Assembly (NCBI GenBank): GCA_002316345.1 | Contig: DCDI01000070.1 | Coordinates: 25,726 to 45,290, forward strand | Source of the DNA: Phyllobacteriaceae bacterium UBA1059 | GTDB lineage: Bacteria; Pseudomonadota; Alphaproteobacteria; Rhizobiales; Rhizobiaceae | DNA: 19,565 nt | Direction: 5' to 3' | Shown here: positions 13,666 to 19,565 of the stretch, one piece after another | Position numbering within the stretch: position 1 is the stretch's first letter | How the letters are laid out: the number at the start of each line of letters is the position of its first letter | Position numbers and translations under genes: made by a program | Notes under the pieces: model-generated | The model's input: the letters and a program-made list of their open reading frames with translations, nothing else | What the model was told of the DNA's origin: nothing | Database searches by the model: none

Positions 13666-15141
13666 ATGACCGACCTCACTTCATCTTCCGCCCACGTGGC
13701 GTTAACAGGGAACCGGCCCGAAGGCGAAACGCAGTGGATTCGCAGCGCAGCGGACGTGTCGCGCCTGATCAACAGCGGCGACGGCGCGCGCAACAACGCG
13801 CGCATCGTGGTGGCGATCGCGCTGGGCGGCGTGTTTCTCGATGCTTACGATCTTGGCGCGCTGGCGTTCGGCATCAAGGATGTGGCGCGCGAGTTCAACC
13901 TCACCCCGACGGGCACCGGCATGGTCGCCTCCGCCATTACCTTCGGCGCCATCGTCGGCGCGCTGATCGGCGGCTACCTCACCGATAAGATCGGCCGCTA
14001 TCGCGTTTTTATGGCGGATATGTTCTTTTTCGTGGTGGCGGCGCTCGCCTGCGCCTTCGCGCCCAATGAGTATGTGCTGGGCGGCGCGCGCTTTGTGATG
14101 GGGCTGGGGGTCGGCATCGATCTGCCGGTGGCGATGGCGTTTCTCGCCGAGTTTTCCCGCCTGCGCGGCAAGGGCAACAAGGCCGCCAGCGTGGCGATGT
14201 GGTGTCCCACCTGGTATGCGGCGATCAGCATCTCCTGTCTGCTGGTGCTGCTGCTCTATGCGGTGCTGCCGGAGAGCCACACCAGCTGGCTGTGGCGCCT
14301 GATCCTCGGCTTTGGCGCGGTGCCGGCGCTGATTATTATCGCGATCCGCAGTCGCTATATGAGCGAGTCGCCAGTCTGGGCGGCCAATCAGGGCGATTTG
14401 AAAGGCGCGGCCGCCATTTTGCGCAGCGGCTGGAACATCAACGCGCAGGTGGCCGAAGATGCGTCAACCACGCCTGTCCAGCCTGCACGTCGCGCCAGCT
14501 GGCGCAACTATGGCGCGCTGCTGCGCGGCGTCTACCTGCGCCGCACGCTGCTGGCGACCATCACATCGATCGCCTCTTCTTTCGCCTATAACGCGGTGGC
14601 CTTTGGCCTGCCGGTGATCATCACCAGCTTTTTCGCCCAGTCAATGCTGACCACGATTCTGGTGTCGCTGGCGCTCAATTTGCTGTTCGCCTTTGTCGGC
14701 GGCATGCTGGCGGTGCGGCTGGTGCCGCGGCTGGGCGCCTGGAAGATGTCGGTGGCGGGCTACGCCTGCCAGTGCGTGGCGCTGCTGGGGCTGGCGCTGA
14801 TCGGGCGTCCTGAAGGCGGTCACGAGGCGGGCATCGCCATTGCGATGCTGGCGCTGTTTCTGTTTGGTCAGGGCTTTGGCCCTGGTTCGCATACCATGAC
14901 CTTCGCTTCGCTCAGCTATCCGACTTCACTGCGCGGCGTCGGCGTCGGTTTTAACCAGACGCTGATGCGCGGCAGCTCAACCGTTTCGCTGTTTCTGTTT
15001 CCGGTGCTGGTCGCCGCACTGGGCACCGGCGTTTTCTGGGTCATTTTCCTTGCGCCGCTGGCCGGTCTGCTCGCGCTGCTGGCGATCCGCTGGGAGCCCT
15101 CAGGCTACGATGTGGACGCGGAAGATTTTGCCGGGCGTTAA
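13666..15141 (+). CDS. MFS metabolite:proton symporter, putative MetJ-controlled
   Basis: This is a twelve-helix major facilitator of 491 residues. After an unusually long soluble N terminus (about 45 residues) it has GVFLDAYDLGALAFGIKD with the membrane-embedded Asp pair seen in sugar/aromatic-acid and YaaU-type symporters, the motif-A loop DKIGRYRVFMADMFFF, GLGVGIDLPVAMAFLAEFSR, then RSRYMSESPVWA in the central loop. The fold points to solute uptake rather than drug efflux. The substrate cannot be named from sequence. The MetJ box upstream suggests methionine, its hydroxy-acid or sulfoxide, or another sulfur compound. It is divergent from osmF with a ~200-base shared intergenic region. The start at 13666 has only a weak ribosome binding site. 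Confidence 0.8.
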   Translation: MTDLTSSSAHVALTGNRPEGETQWIRSAADVSRLINSGDGARNNARIVVAIALGGVFLDAYDLGALAFGIKDVAREFNLTPTGTGMVASAITFGAIVGALIGGYLTDKIGRYRVFMADMFFFVVAALACAFAPNEYVLGGARFVMGLGVGIDLPVAMAFLAEFSRLRGKGNKAASVAMWCPTWYAAISISCLLVLLLYAVLPESHTSWLWRLILGFGAVPALIIIAIRSRYMSESPVWAANQGDLKGAAAILRSGWNINAQVAEDASTTPVQPARRASWRNYGALLRGVYLRRTLLATITSIASSFAYNAVAFGLPVIITSFFAQSMLTTILVSLALNLLFAFVGGMLAVRLVPRLGAWKMSVAGYACQCVALLGLALIGRPEGGHEAGIAIAMLALFLFGQGFGPGSHTMTFASLSYPTSLRGVGVGFNQTLMRGSSTVSLFLFPVLVAALGTGVFWVIFLAPLAGLLALLAIRWEPSGYDVDAEDFAGR

Positions 15142-15165
15142 AGCTCGGTCGGATTGAGTGCTCAC

Positions 15166-15209
15166 GCGGGAGGAAAGGGACGCTTTGCTCTTCGGTTCCT
15201 CACTCCCGC
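15166..15209. terminator. Inverted repeat between convergent genes
   Basis: GCGGGAG (15166-15172) pairs with CTCCCGC (15203-15209), with further GGAA/TTCC pairing inside. It lies between the ends of the MFS gene and idi and may slow transcripts from both sides, but lacks a clear T run. Confidence 0.35.
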
Positions 15210-15250
15210 TTACGAGATAAGCGCGATCTGAATCCCGTCAGATACGCCAT

Positions 15251-15784
15251 TCAGGTCGGCATGCTCAGCGTATTCAAATAGGCGGGTATGCGCGGAAAGG
15301 TGTAGAGAAACCAGGGGGTGAACTGCTGTGGTTCGTCAAGCATCGCGCGCTGGATGTCGCTCACCGAAAGATAGCGCCAGTCGTCCGCCTCCTGGGGATT
15401 AGGCGTCGGTGGCTCATCGCTGATGGCGAAATAGACATGGCCATACTCATGCTCAATCAGGCCATTGCTGAGCGGCAGGTTATAGCTCAGCTCGAAGACC
15501 GGCGTCAGCGACAGCTCCAGTCCCATCTCCTCGTACAGGCGACGCTCCGCCGCCTGCTGCGTCGGCTCCGCCGGATAGGGGTGTCCGCAGGTGGTATTGC
15601 TCCACAGCCCGCCGCAGTGATATTTGCCGCTGGCGCGGCGCTGCAGCAGCAGTTCGCCGGACGAATTAAATACGTAGACCGTGACCGCCCGGTGCAGCAG
15701 TCCCTTCTCATGCACTTCCAGCTTTTCCATTTTACCGGTGGGACGATCAAGATGGTCGACGAGAATAACTTCGATAGCAGACAT
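15251..15784 (-). CDS. idi: Isopentenyl-diphosphate delta-isomerase, type 1
   Basis: The enzyme interconverts isopentenyl and dimethylallyl diphosphate, supplying precursors for quinones, undecaprenyl phosphate and carotenoids. The 177-residue Nudix-fold protein has the family signatures in order: HRAVTVYVFNSSGELLLQRR (residues 31-50), KYHCGGLWSNTTCGHP with catalytic Cys66, the Nudix-like AAERRLYEEMGLE, and EHEYGHVYFA with the metal-binding and catalytic Glu region, then a Trp-containing WFLYTFPRIPAYL tail. Length matches E. coli Idi (182). It stands alone, convergent with the MFS gene, and its promoter must lie in the ~80 bases between it and the chemoreceptor terminator. No carotenoid gene is visible, so it looks like the housekeeping copy. 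Confidence 0.95.
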   Translation of the reverse strand: MSAIEVILVDHLDRPTGKMEKLEVHEKGLLHRAVTVYVFNSSGELLLQRRASGKYHCGGLWSNTTCGHPYPAEPTQQAAERRLYEEMGLELSLTPVFELSYNLPLSNGLIEHEYGHVYFAISDEPPTPNPQEADDWRYLSVSDIQRAMLDEPQQFTPWFLYTFPRIPAYLNTLSMPT

Positions 15785-15863
15785 GAGGATTCCTTAAGAT
15801 AACTCTTACTATTCTGGCACATCCCTGCCGTTTCATGCCGCGTGAATTCGTGCGGTTTCGCGC

Positions 15864-15896
15864 AAAAAAAAACGGACTCGCCTGCGCGAGCCCGTT
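15864..15896 (-). terminator. Rho-independent terminator of the chemoreceptor gene
   Basis: On the reverse strand AACGGGCTCGC pairs with GCGAGTCCGTT (one G-T wobble) around a four-base loop, followed by a run of T residues. It sits nine bases after the chemoreceptor stop codon. Confidence 0.9.
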
Positions 15897-15904
15897 CGTG
15901 ACGC

Positions 15905-17800
15905 TTACAGGCGGAAGCTTTGCACTACCTGCTCCAGCTGCACGCTCTGCTCTTCCATCGCCTGGGCAGCGGCGGAAACCTGCTCCACCAGCGCGGCGTT
16001 CTGCTGCGTCGTGCCGTCGAGCTGGGTAATGGCCACGTTGACCTGCTCGATGCCCATGCTCTGCTCGCGGCTGGCGGACATGATTTCGCTCATCAGCGTG
16101 GTGACGCTGCTGACGCCCTGCATCAGTTCGTCCATGGTCTCGCCCGCCTGCTCCACCAGCTGACTGCCGGCGTCGATGTTGGCCACCGACTCTTCGATCA
16201 GCTTTTTGATTTCGCGCGCCGAGTTGGCCGAACGCTGCGCCAGGTTGCGCACTTCAGAGGCGACCACCGCGAAGCCGCGACCCTGCTCGCCTGCCCGCGC
16301 CGCTTCTACCGCGGCGTTGAGCGCCAGGATGTTGGTCTGGAAAGCGATGCTGTCGATAACGCTGATGATATCGACCACTTTACGCGACGAGTGATGGATC
16401 TCGCCCATGGTGCTTACCACCTGACGCACCACTTCCGTACCGCGCGCCGCCACCTGCGACGCATTGCCCGCCAGCTGGTTGGCGTGAGTGGCGTTGTCGG
16501 CGTTCTGGCGCACTGTGCCGGTCAGCTGCTCCATCGAGGCGGCGGTTTCGACAATCGAGCTGGCCTGATCTTCGGTGCGTGACGAGAGGTTGGCGTTGCC
16601 GCTGGCGATTTCGCGCGACGCGGCGGTGATCGCCAGCGCGCTGTCGCCGACCTGACGCATCAGCCCCTGCAGATAGCCGATAAAGTTGTTGAAGCTCTGC
16701 GCCACGGCGTTGAACTCCGGGCTGTTGCTGGTCGGCAATCGCTGGGTCAGATCGGCCCCGCCCTGCGCCAGCGCGTCGATATTGCGATGCAGCACGTTAA
16801 GGCGCTGCATCATCGCGCGGATAAAGCCCAGCAGCACCAGCAGCAGCACGATCGCCAGCGGGATCTGCACCAGGCCGAGACGCGTCAGCATGCTGTGCGC
16901 CTGCGCGGTGAGCAGGCTGGTCGGCACGTCGCTGGCCAGATACCACGGGCTGCCCGGGATAGCCTGCAGGAACAGCGTATGTTCGCCATCCTCGCCGTCA
17001 AAGGTCGTCTCGGTCGGCTGCGAGCCTGCGCCGCTCAGCAGGCCCTTCAGCGGCGCCGCCATCGGCAGTTGCAGATCGGTCAGGTTTTCCAGCTTCGGCG
17101 TGCCGTCCACCAGCGCAGCGTTGCCCACCACTTTGCCGTCGGCCTCGACGATCAGCACACGCCCCTGAATGGCGTCGCCCATCTCTTTCGCCAGATGGTT
17201 GAAAAAGCCGAGGGTGACGTCGATGGTGGCGACGCCCCAGACGGTGCCGTCGCGATAGATCGCCATGGCGCAGTTGGTGCGCGGCTGCGGGCTGGCGGCA
17301 TCCTGATAGGCTTTCGCCCAGGCGCACTGCCCTTTCGGCGCGGCCATACCGTCTTTGTACCAGGGTTGCTCCCAGTATTTGTCGGCGGCGTCGGAGTTCC
17401 AGTAGGTATTGACCTGCAGCTGGTTGCTGGCGTTGCGCGCAAAGAAGCTGCTGTCTTTCTCTTTCGCCGGATCGCGACGGTTGGGCAGCGGCCAGATGCC
17501 GCCGCCGAAGACGTTGCTGTCCTGATACTGGTTCACCAGCGCCGGCAGCATCTGATCGATGGCGGGACTCTCCATCACGCTCGCGGCTTCGGTGATGGCG
17601 CGCTGCTGCGCCTGAACGCGGTTCATCTGTTCCACGATGCCGGTCGCCAGCGCGTCAACCTGGTAGCGCACCAGCTGGCTCTGATTCGCGGTCAGCTGCG
17701 GCGCGATAAACTGTTTAATCACTATTACGGTGATGAGCATCAGAACGAGAAAAAAGAGTACAAGAACCGCAGTAAAGCGGGACTGAGTTGTTTTTAGCAT
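15905..17800 (-). CDS. Methyl-accepting chemotaxis protein with Cache-type sensor
   Basis: This is a transmembrane chemoreceptor of 631 residues. TM1 lies at about 10-29; a periplasmic double-Cache-like region follows (about 35-300, with a VFGGGIWPLPNRRD segment, YWEQPWYKDG and GTVWGVATIDVTLGFF typical of dCache_1). TM2 (about 303-325) leads to a HAMP segment and the cytoplasmic coiled coil, with the conserved hairpin tip VIDSIAFQTNILALNAAVEA, then ARAGEQGRGFAVVASEVR near residues 480-515. It ends QSFRL and lacks the NWETF-type pentapeptide that tethers CheR/CheB, so it depends on other receptors for efficient adaptation. The WxxxWYKDG-type Cache resembles sensors of amino acids and organic acids, but the ligand cannot be named. 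A sigma-28 promoter upstream ties it to the flagellar regulon. Confidence 0.92.
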   Translation of the reverse strand: MLKTTQSRFTAVLVLFFLVLMLITVIVIKQFIAPQLTANQSQLVRYQVDALATGIVEQMNRVQAQQRAITEAASVMESPAIDQMLPALVNQYQDSNVFGGGIWPLPNRRDPAKEKDSSFFARNASNQLQVNTYWNSDAADKYWEQPWYKDGMAAPKGQCAWAKAYQDAASPQPRTNCAMAIYRDGTVWGVATIDVTLGFFNHLAKEMGDAIQGRVLIVEADGKVVGNAALVDGTPKLENLTDLQLPMAAPLKGLLSGAGSQPTETTFDGEDGEHTLFLQAIPGSPWYLASDVPTSLLTAQAHSMLTRLGLVQIPLAIVLLLVLLGFIRAMMQRLNVLHRNIDALAQGGADLTQRLPTSNSPEFNAVAQSFNNFIGYLQGLMRQVGDSALAITAASREIASGNANLSSRTEDQASSIVETAASMEQLTGTVRQNADNATHANQLAGNASQVAARGTEVVRQVVSTMGEIHHSSRKVVDIISVIDSIAFQTNILALNAAVEAARAGEQGRGFAVVASEVRNLAQRSANSAREIKKLIEESVANIDAGSQLVEQAGETMDELMQGVSSVTTLMSEIMSASREQSMGIEQVNVAITQLDGTTQQNAALVEQVSAAAQAMEEQSVQLEQVVQSFRL

Positions 17801-17842
17801 CTGCTTTCCCCTGGCAGAAACGGCGCGATTGCCTGATCAGGG

Positions 17843-17869
17843 TTAACGGCGCAGCAGCAGCTAACTTGA
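17843..17869 (-). promoter_or_regulatory. Sigma-28 (FliA) promoter of the chemoreceptor gene
   Basis: On the reverse strand TCAAGTTA is followed after exactly 11 bases by GCCGTTAA. The FliA consensus is TAAAGTTT-N11-GCCGATAA, so 6 of 8 and 7 of 8 positions match with perfect spacing. The -10 end lies 42 bases before the receptor start. Confidence 0.75.
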
Positions 17870-17937
17870 GATGCGCGAGATCACAAATTTAACAACTCGT
17901 TGAGAAAGGTGATTATTTAGTCACTAACGACCTGCCA

Positions 17938-17959
17938 GCGCGCTGGGCAAACAGCGCGC
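17938..17959. repeat. Perfect 8-base inverted repeat after the SUFU gene
   Basis: GCGCGCTG and CAGCGCGC form a hairpin with a six-base loop, just beyond the stop of the reverse SUFU-domain gene. There is no T run, so it may stabilise the mRNA end or be a weak terminator. Confidence 0.4.
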
Positions 17960-17964
17960 CGCCG

Positions 17965-19074
17965 TCAGATTTCGCTTTCCACTACCTGCTGGCGCGGACG
18001 GAAGATATGGTTATTGCCCGCCGCCATCAGCAGATCCGCCAGCTGCTGACCGCCCAGCTCATCCGCCTGCGCGAACAGGCGCTCCGCTTCGGTGATCGGC
18101 GTCGCCCACAGCAGATTAGGCCGATCGCCGTCGCGCTTCGGCAGGTTAAACTGCGCGCTGTCGTCCGCCAGCGCGTTGGCCAGCAGAAAGCTTTCAAAGC
18201 CGACCGGCGCCACTTCCGACGCCAGCGTATGGCCTTCGCCCAGCCAGGTGAGGCGCGCCCAGGGCAGATGGGCAAACTCCGCCAGCGCGCTCGCCATCTG
18301 CACCGCATTGCCTTCGGTCATCACTTCGCCATCCACCGCCATCGCCAGCTCAACGCGGCGATACTGCGGCGCCAGTTCGTCGAACAGATAGTCGACCTGG
18401 GGCATCGGGCGAATGCTCATGCCGAGCGTGAGAAAATACCACACGCCCTGGTGCCAGTGCTGGGAGATCGCCATCGGCGGCCAGCTGCCCTGATCGATGG
18501 CGTAATACTTCACCGACTCGCCGAACTGCGCCTGATAGCGCTGCAGCAGCGCCTGCTGCACCCGATCCCACTCGTTGCCGTCGTGCCAGTCGCGCCAGAA
18601 CTGACGCTGATGCTCCGCGCGCGCGTAGTAGTCGTTGGTGGAGGCGGAGCCGAGCGGCGCGGTCAGCCGGTTTTTTTTGATGCAGCCGGCGGAGAAGCTG
18701 ACCTGTTTATCCTGATAGAGGCTCCAGCCGGGGATCACCGCCAGCAGCTGGCCGTAATACCACAGCGCCGCGCCGTCGTCGCTCGGCTCCCATAGCACCT
18801 GCAGGCCCGCCGGATCGAGCGGCGGCTCCGCCTCCAGCGTGCGGCAATACTCGGCGCTGAGCAGCGGCGCGATGCCCTGCTCCATCGCCGCGCGATCTTC
18901 CTGCGCCGGCGCCGGCAGCAGATTGCGCAGCCAGCAGCCGCGCACCGCATACTGGCTGCGGAACAGATCCGTCGGCCAGATGTAGAAGTAAGCGGTGCGC
19001 TCATCCTGTTCGACAATCGCCGTCAGTGTATGTTGCTGATTGTGGACCTCAGCAATCAGAGGTTGGTAAGTCAT
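17965..19074 (-). CDS. Suppressor-of-fused (SUFU) domain protein
   Basis: This is a cytoplasmic protein of 369 residues with no signal peptide or membrane segment. The ATG at 19074 (MTYQPLIAEVHNQQHTLTA, GAGG upstream) is preferred to upstream starts, which add 41 residues that do not look protein-like. The C-terminal half carries the bacterial SUFU-domain pattern: YAIDQGSWPPMAISQHWH, WYFLTLGMSIRPMPQVDY, RRVELAMAVDGE, then LPWARLTWLGEGHTLA and a conserved LLANAL segment. The family is widespread in bacteria, often in polymorphic-toxin immunity or unlinked single genes; in animals SUFU binds Gli factors. No toxin gene is visible next to it. The N-terminal ~150 residues are Trp/Tyr-rich and unassigned. 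Function is unknown. Confidence 0.75.
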   Translation of the reverse strand: MTYQPLIAEVHNQQHTLTAIVEQDERTAYFYIWPTDLFRSQYAVRGCWLRNLLPAPAQEDRAAMEQGIAPLLSAEYCRTLEAEPPLDPAGLQVLWEPSDDGAALWYYGQLLAVIPGWSLYQDKQVSFSAGCIKKNRLTAPLGSASTNDYYARAEHQRQFWRDWHDGNEWDRVQQALLQRYQAQFGESVKYYAIDQGSWPPMAISQHWHQGVWYFLTLGMSIRPMPQVDYLFDELAPQYRRVELAMAVDGEVMTEGNAVQMASALAEFAHLPWARLTWLGEGHTLASEVAPVGFESFLLANALADDSAQFNLPKRDGDRPNLLWATPITEAERLFAQADELGGQQLADLLMAAGNNHIFRPRQQVVESEI

Positions 19075-19336
19075 AGCGCCTCGACAAAGCTTAGGGATCC
19101 ATTTCCCCGAGATTAGAGCAGGATCCCCACTGCCGCCACGTGAGACAAGGGTAAAACTCTCAAAGTCGGCGCAATGCGCCTGCGCAAGGGTAAGCAAAAG
19201 TAAAGCGGAGAACGCGGCGCGGCGCGGAAAAGCGCAACGCCGTTAAAGAGTGAGCAGCCCGGATGGTGAAAGTCTATTCGCGTTTCTGAGGCGCAGCCGC
19301 GTGCTAAGGTCGATCTAACTTTTTTATCGGAGGCGC

Positions 19337-19565
19337 ATGATGCAGCCCGTTACCGATTTTGCCTGGCGCGAGCTGGTGGTTCTCGCGCTTTTTCTCTGGC
19401 TTCTTTATCGCTACACCACGCTTACGCTGGCGACCACGCTGATAGCGGCCGGCCTGGCGATGCTTATCCTGCTGCCAGCCGATCTCGTCCCCGGCCTGCT
19501 GTCGCTGGCCGCCATCGGCGCCGGTCTGGGCCTGGTGGCGCACTGCCTGCAGCAGCGTCGGACGG
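19337..19565 (+). CDS. Small hydrophobic membrane protein, 5' part (cut by window edge)
   Basis: The ATG at 19337 has CGGAGG six bases upstream and an open frame that runs off the right edge (76 codons seen; a second ATG follows immediately). The product starts MMQPVTDFAWRELVVLAL and has about three hydrophobic segments: LVVLALFLWLLYRY, then around LATTLIAAGLAMLILLP, then LLSLAAIGAGLGLVAHCL. It is an inner-membrane protein of unknown function; the total length is not visible. It is divergent from the SUFU-domain gene with 262 bases between them, so each has its own promoter. Confidence 0.65.
   Translation, partial: MMQPVTDFAWRELVVLALFLWLLYRYTTLTLATTLIAAGLAMLILLPADLVPGLLSLAAIGAGLGLVAHCLQQRRT

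Noticed and set aside
16787..17797. 336-codon forward open frame antisense to the chemoreceptor
   Set aside because: It is a codon-bias shadow of a clear MCP gene, with His/Arg/Gln-rich composition and no ribosome binding site of note.
19087..19126. Cluster of HindIII and two BamHI sites suggesting cloning-vector sequence
   Set aside because: The surrounding DNA is not recognisable vector and runs smoothly into the SUFU gene leader; short palindromes in this spacing can occur by chance.
1..19565. CRISPR array or defence island
   Set aside because: No regularly spaced repeats and no cas, restriction-modification, retron, CBASS or toxin-antitoxin family was recognised.

Overview
The window joins two stretches of DNA that read as coming from different bacterial classes. 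Positions 1 to about 9480 look alphaproteobacterial: decayed tyrosine integrases of the kind common in sphingomonad-like genomes, a FlaA1/WbpM-like dehydratase set, a DUF411 protein, a DUF442/BLH-type sulfurtransferase and a large GGDEF-EAL protein. From about 9480 to the right edge the genes look enterobacterial, probably Erwiniaceae (Pantoea/Erwinia/Mixta-like): an I78 inhibitor lipoprotein, a YmgB/AriR-like protein, mdtG, osmF, idi, a flagellar-class chemoreceptor and a SUFU-domain protein. These assignments come from recognising protein families, not from a search. The change falls at the stop codon of the GGDEF-EAL gene. An assembly or amplification chimera is the simplest explanation.

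Left part. Positions 1-1323 are a graveyard of mobile DNA: the end of an IS1182-like transposase, an integrase broken by an in-frame stop and a frameshift, and a second integrase lacking its catalytic domain. All lie beside an intact tRNA-Gln(CTG), a typical island insertion site. Two small reverse-strand genes follow (1729-2198). Next come three surface-polysaccharide genes: a UDP-GlcNAc 4,6-dehydratase-like membrane protein (reverse), then an SDR epimerase/reductase and a PglC-type phosphoglycosyl transferase (forward). Together they could make a UDP-6-deoxy-amino sugar, possibly UDP-QuiNAc, and load it on undecaprenyl phosphate. A periplasmic DUF411 metal-binding protein, a rhodanese-loop DUF442 protein behind an FNR-like box, and a dual c-di-GMP synthesis/degradation protein complete this half.

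Right part. A 21-residue membrane microprotein sits exactly at the join, on the reverse strand. Then come the I78 lipoprotein, a YmgB-like gene, an intergenic stretch with two forward terminators but no gene for them to serve, and mdtG. Convergent to mdtG is an in-frame fusion of the first ~60 residues of the osmoprotectant permease YehY to the last ~95 residues of LacZ. This leaves the binding protein OsmF without its partners here. The next MFS transporter has a perfect MetJ operator box in its leader. idi, a chemoreceptor with a well-spaced sigma-28 promoter, a SUFU-domain protein and the start of a small membrane protein finish the window.

The most useful leads are the class-level junction, the yehY-lacZ fusion, the MetJ-box MFS transporter and the two candidate small-RNA regions at 10044-10184 and 10437-10648. 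I saw no CRISPR array, rRNA gene, complete prophage or recognisable defence system.
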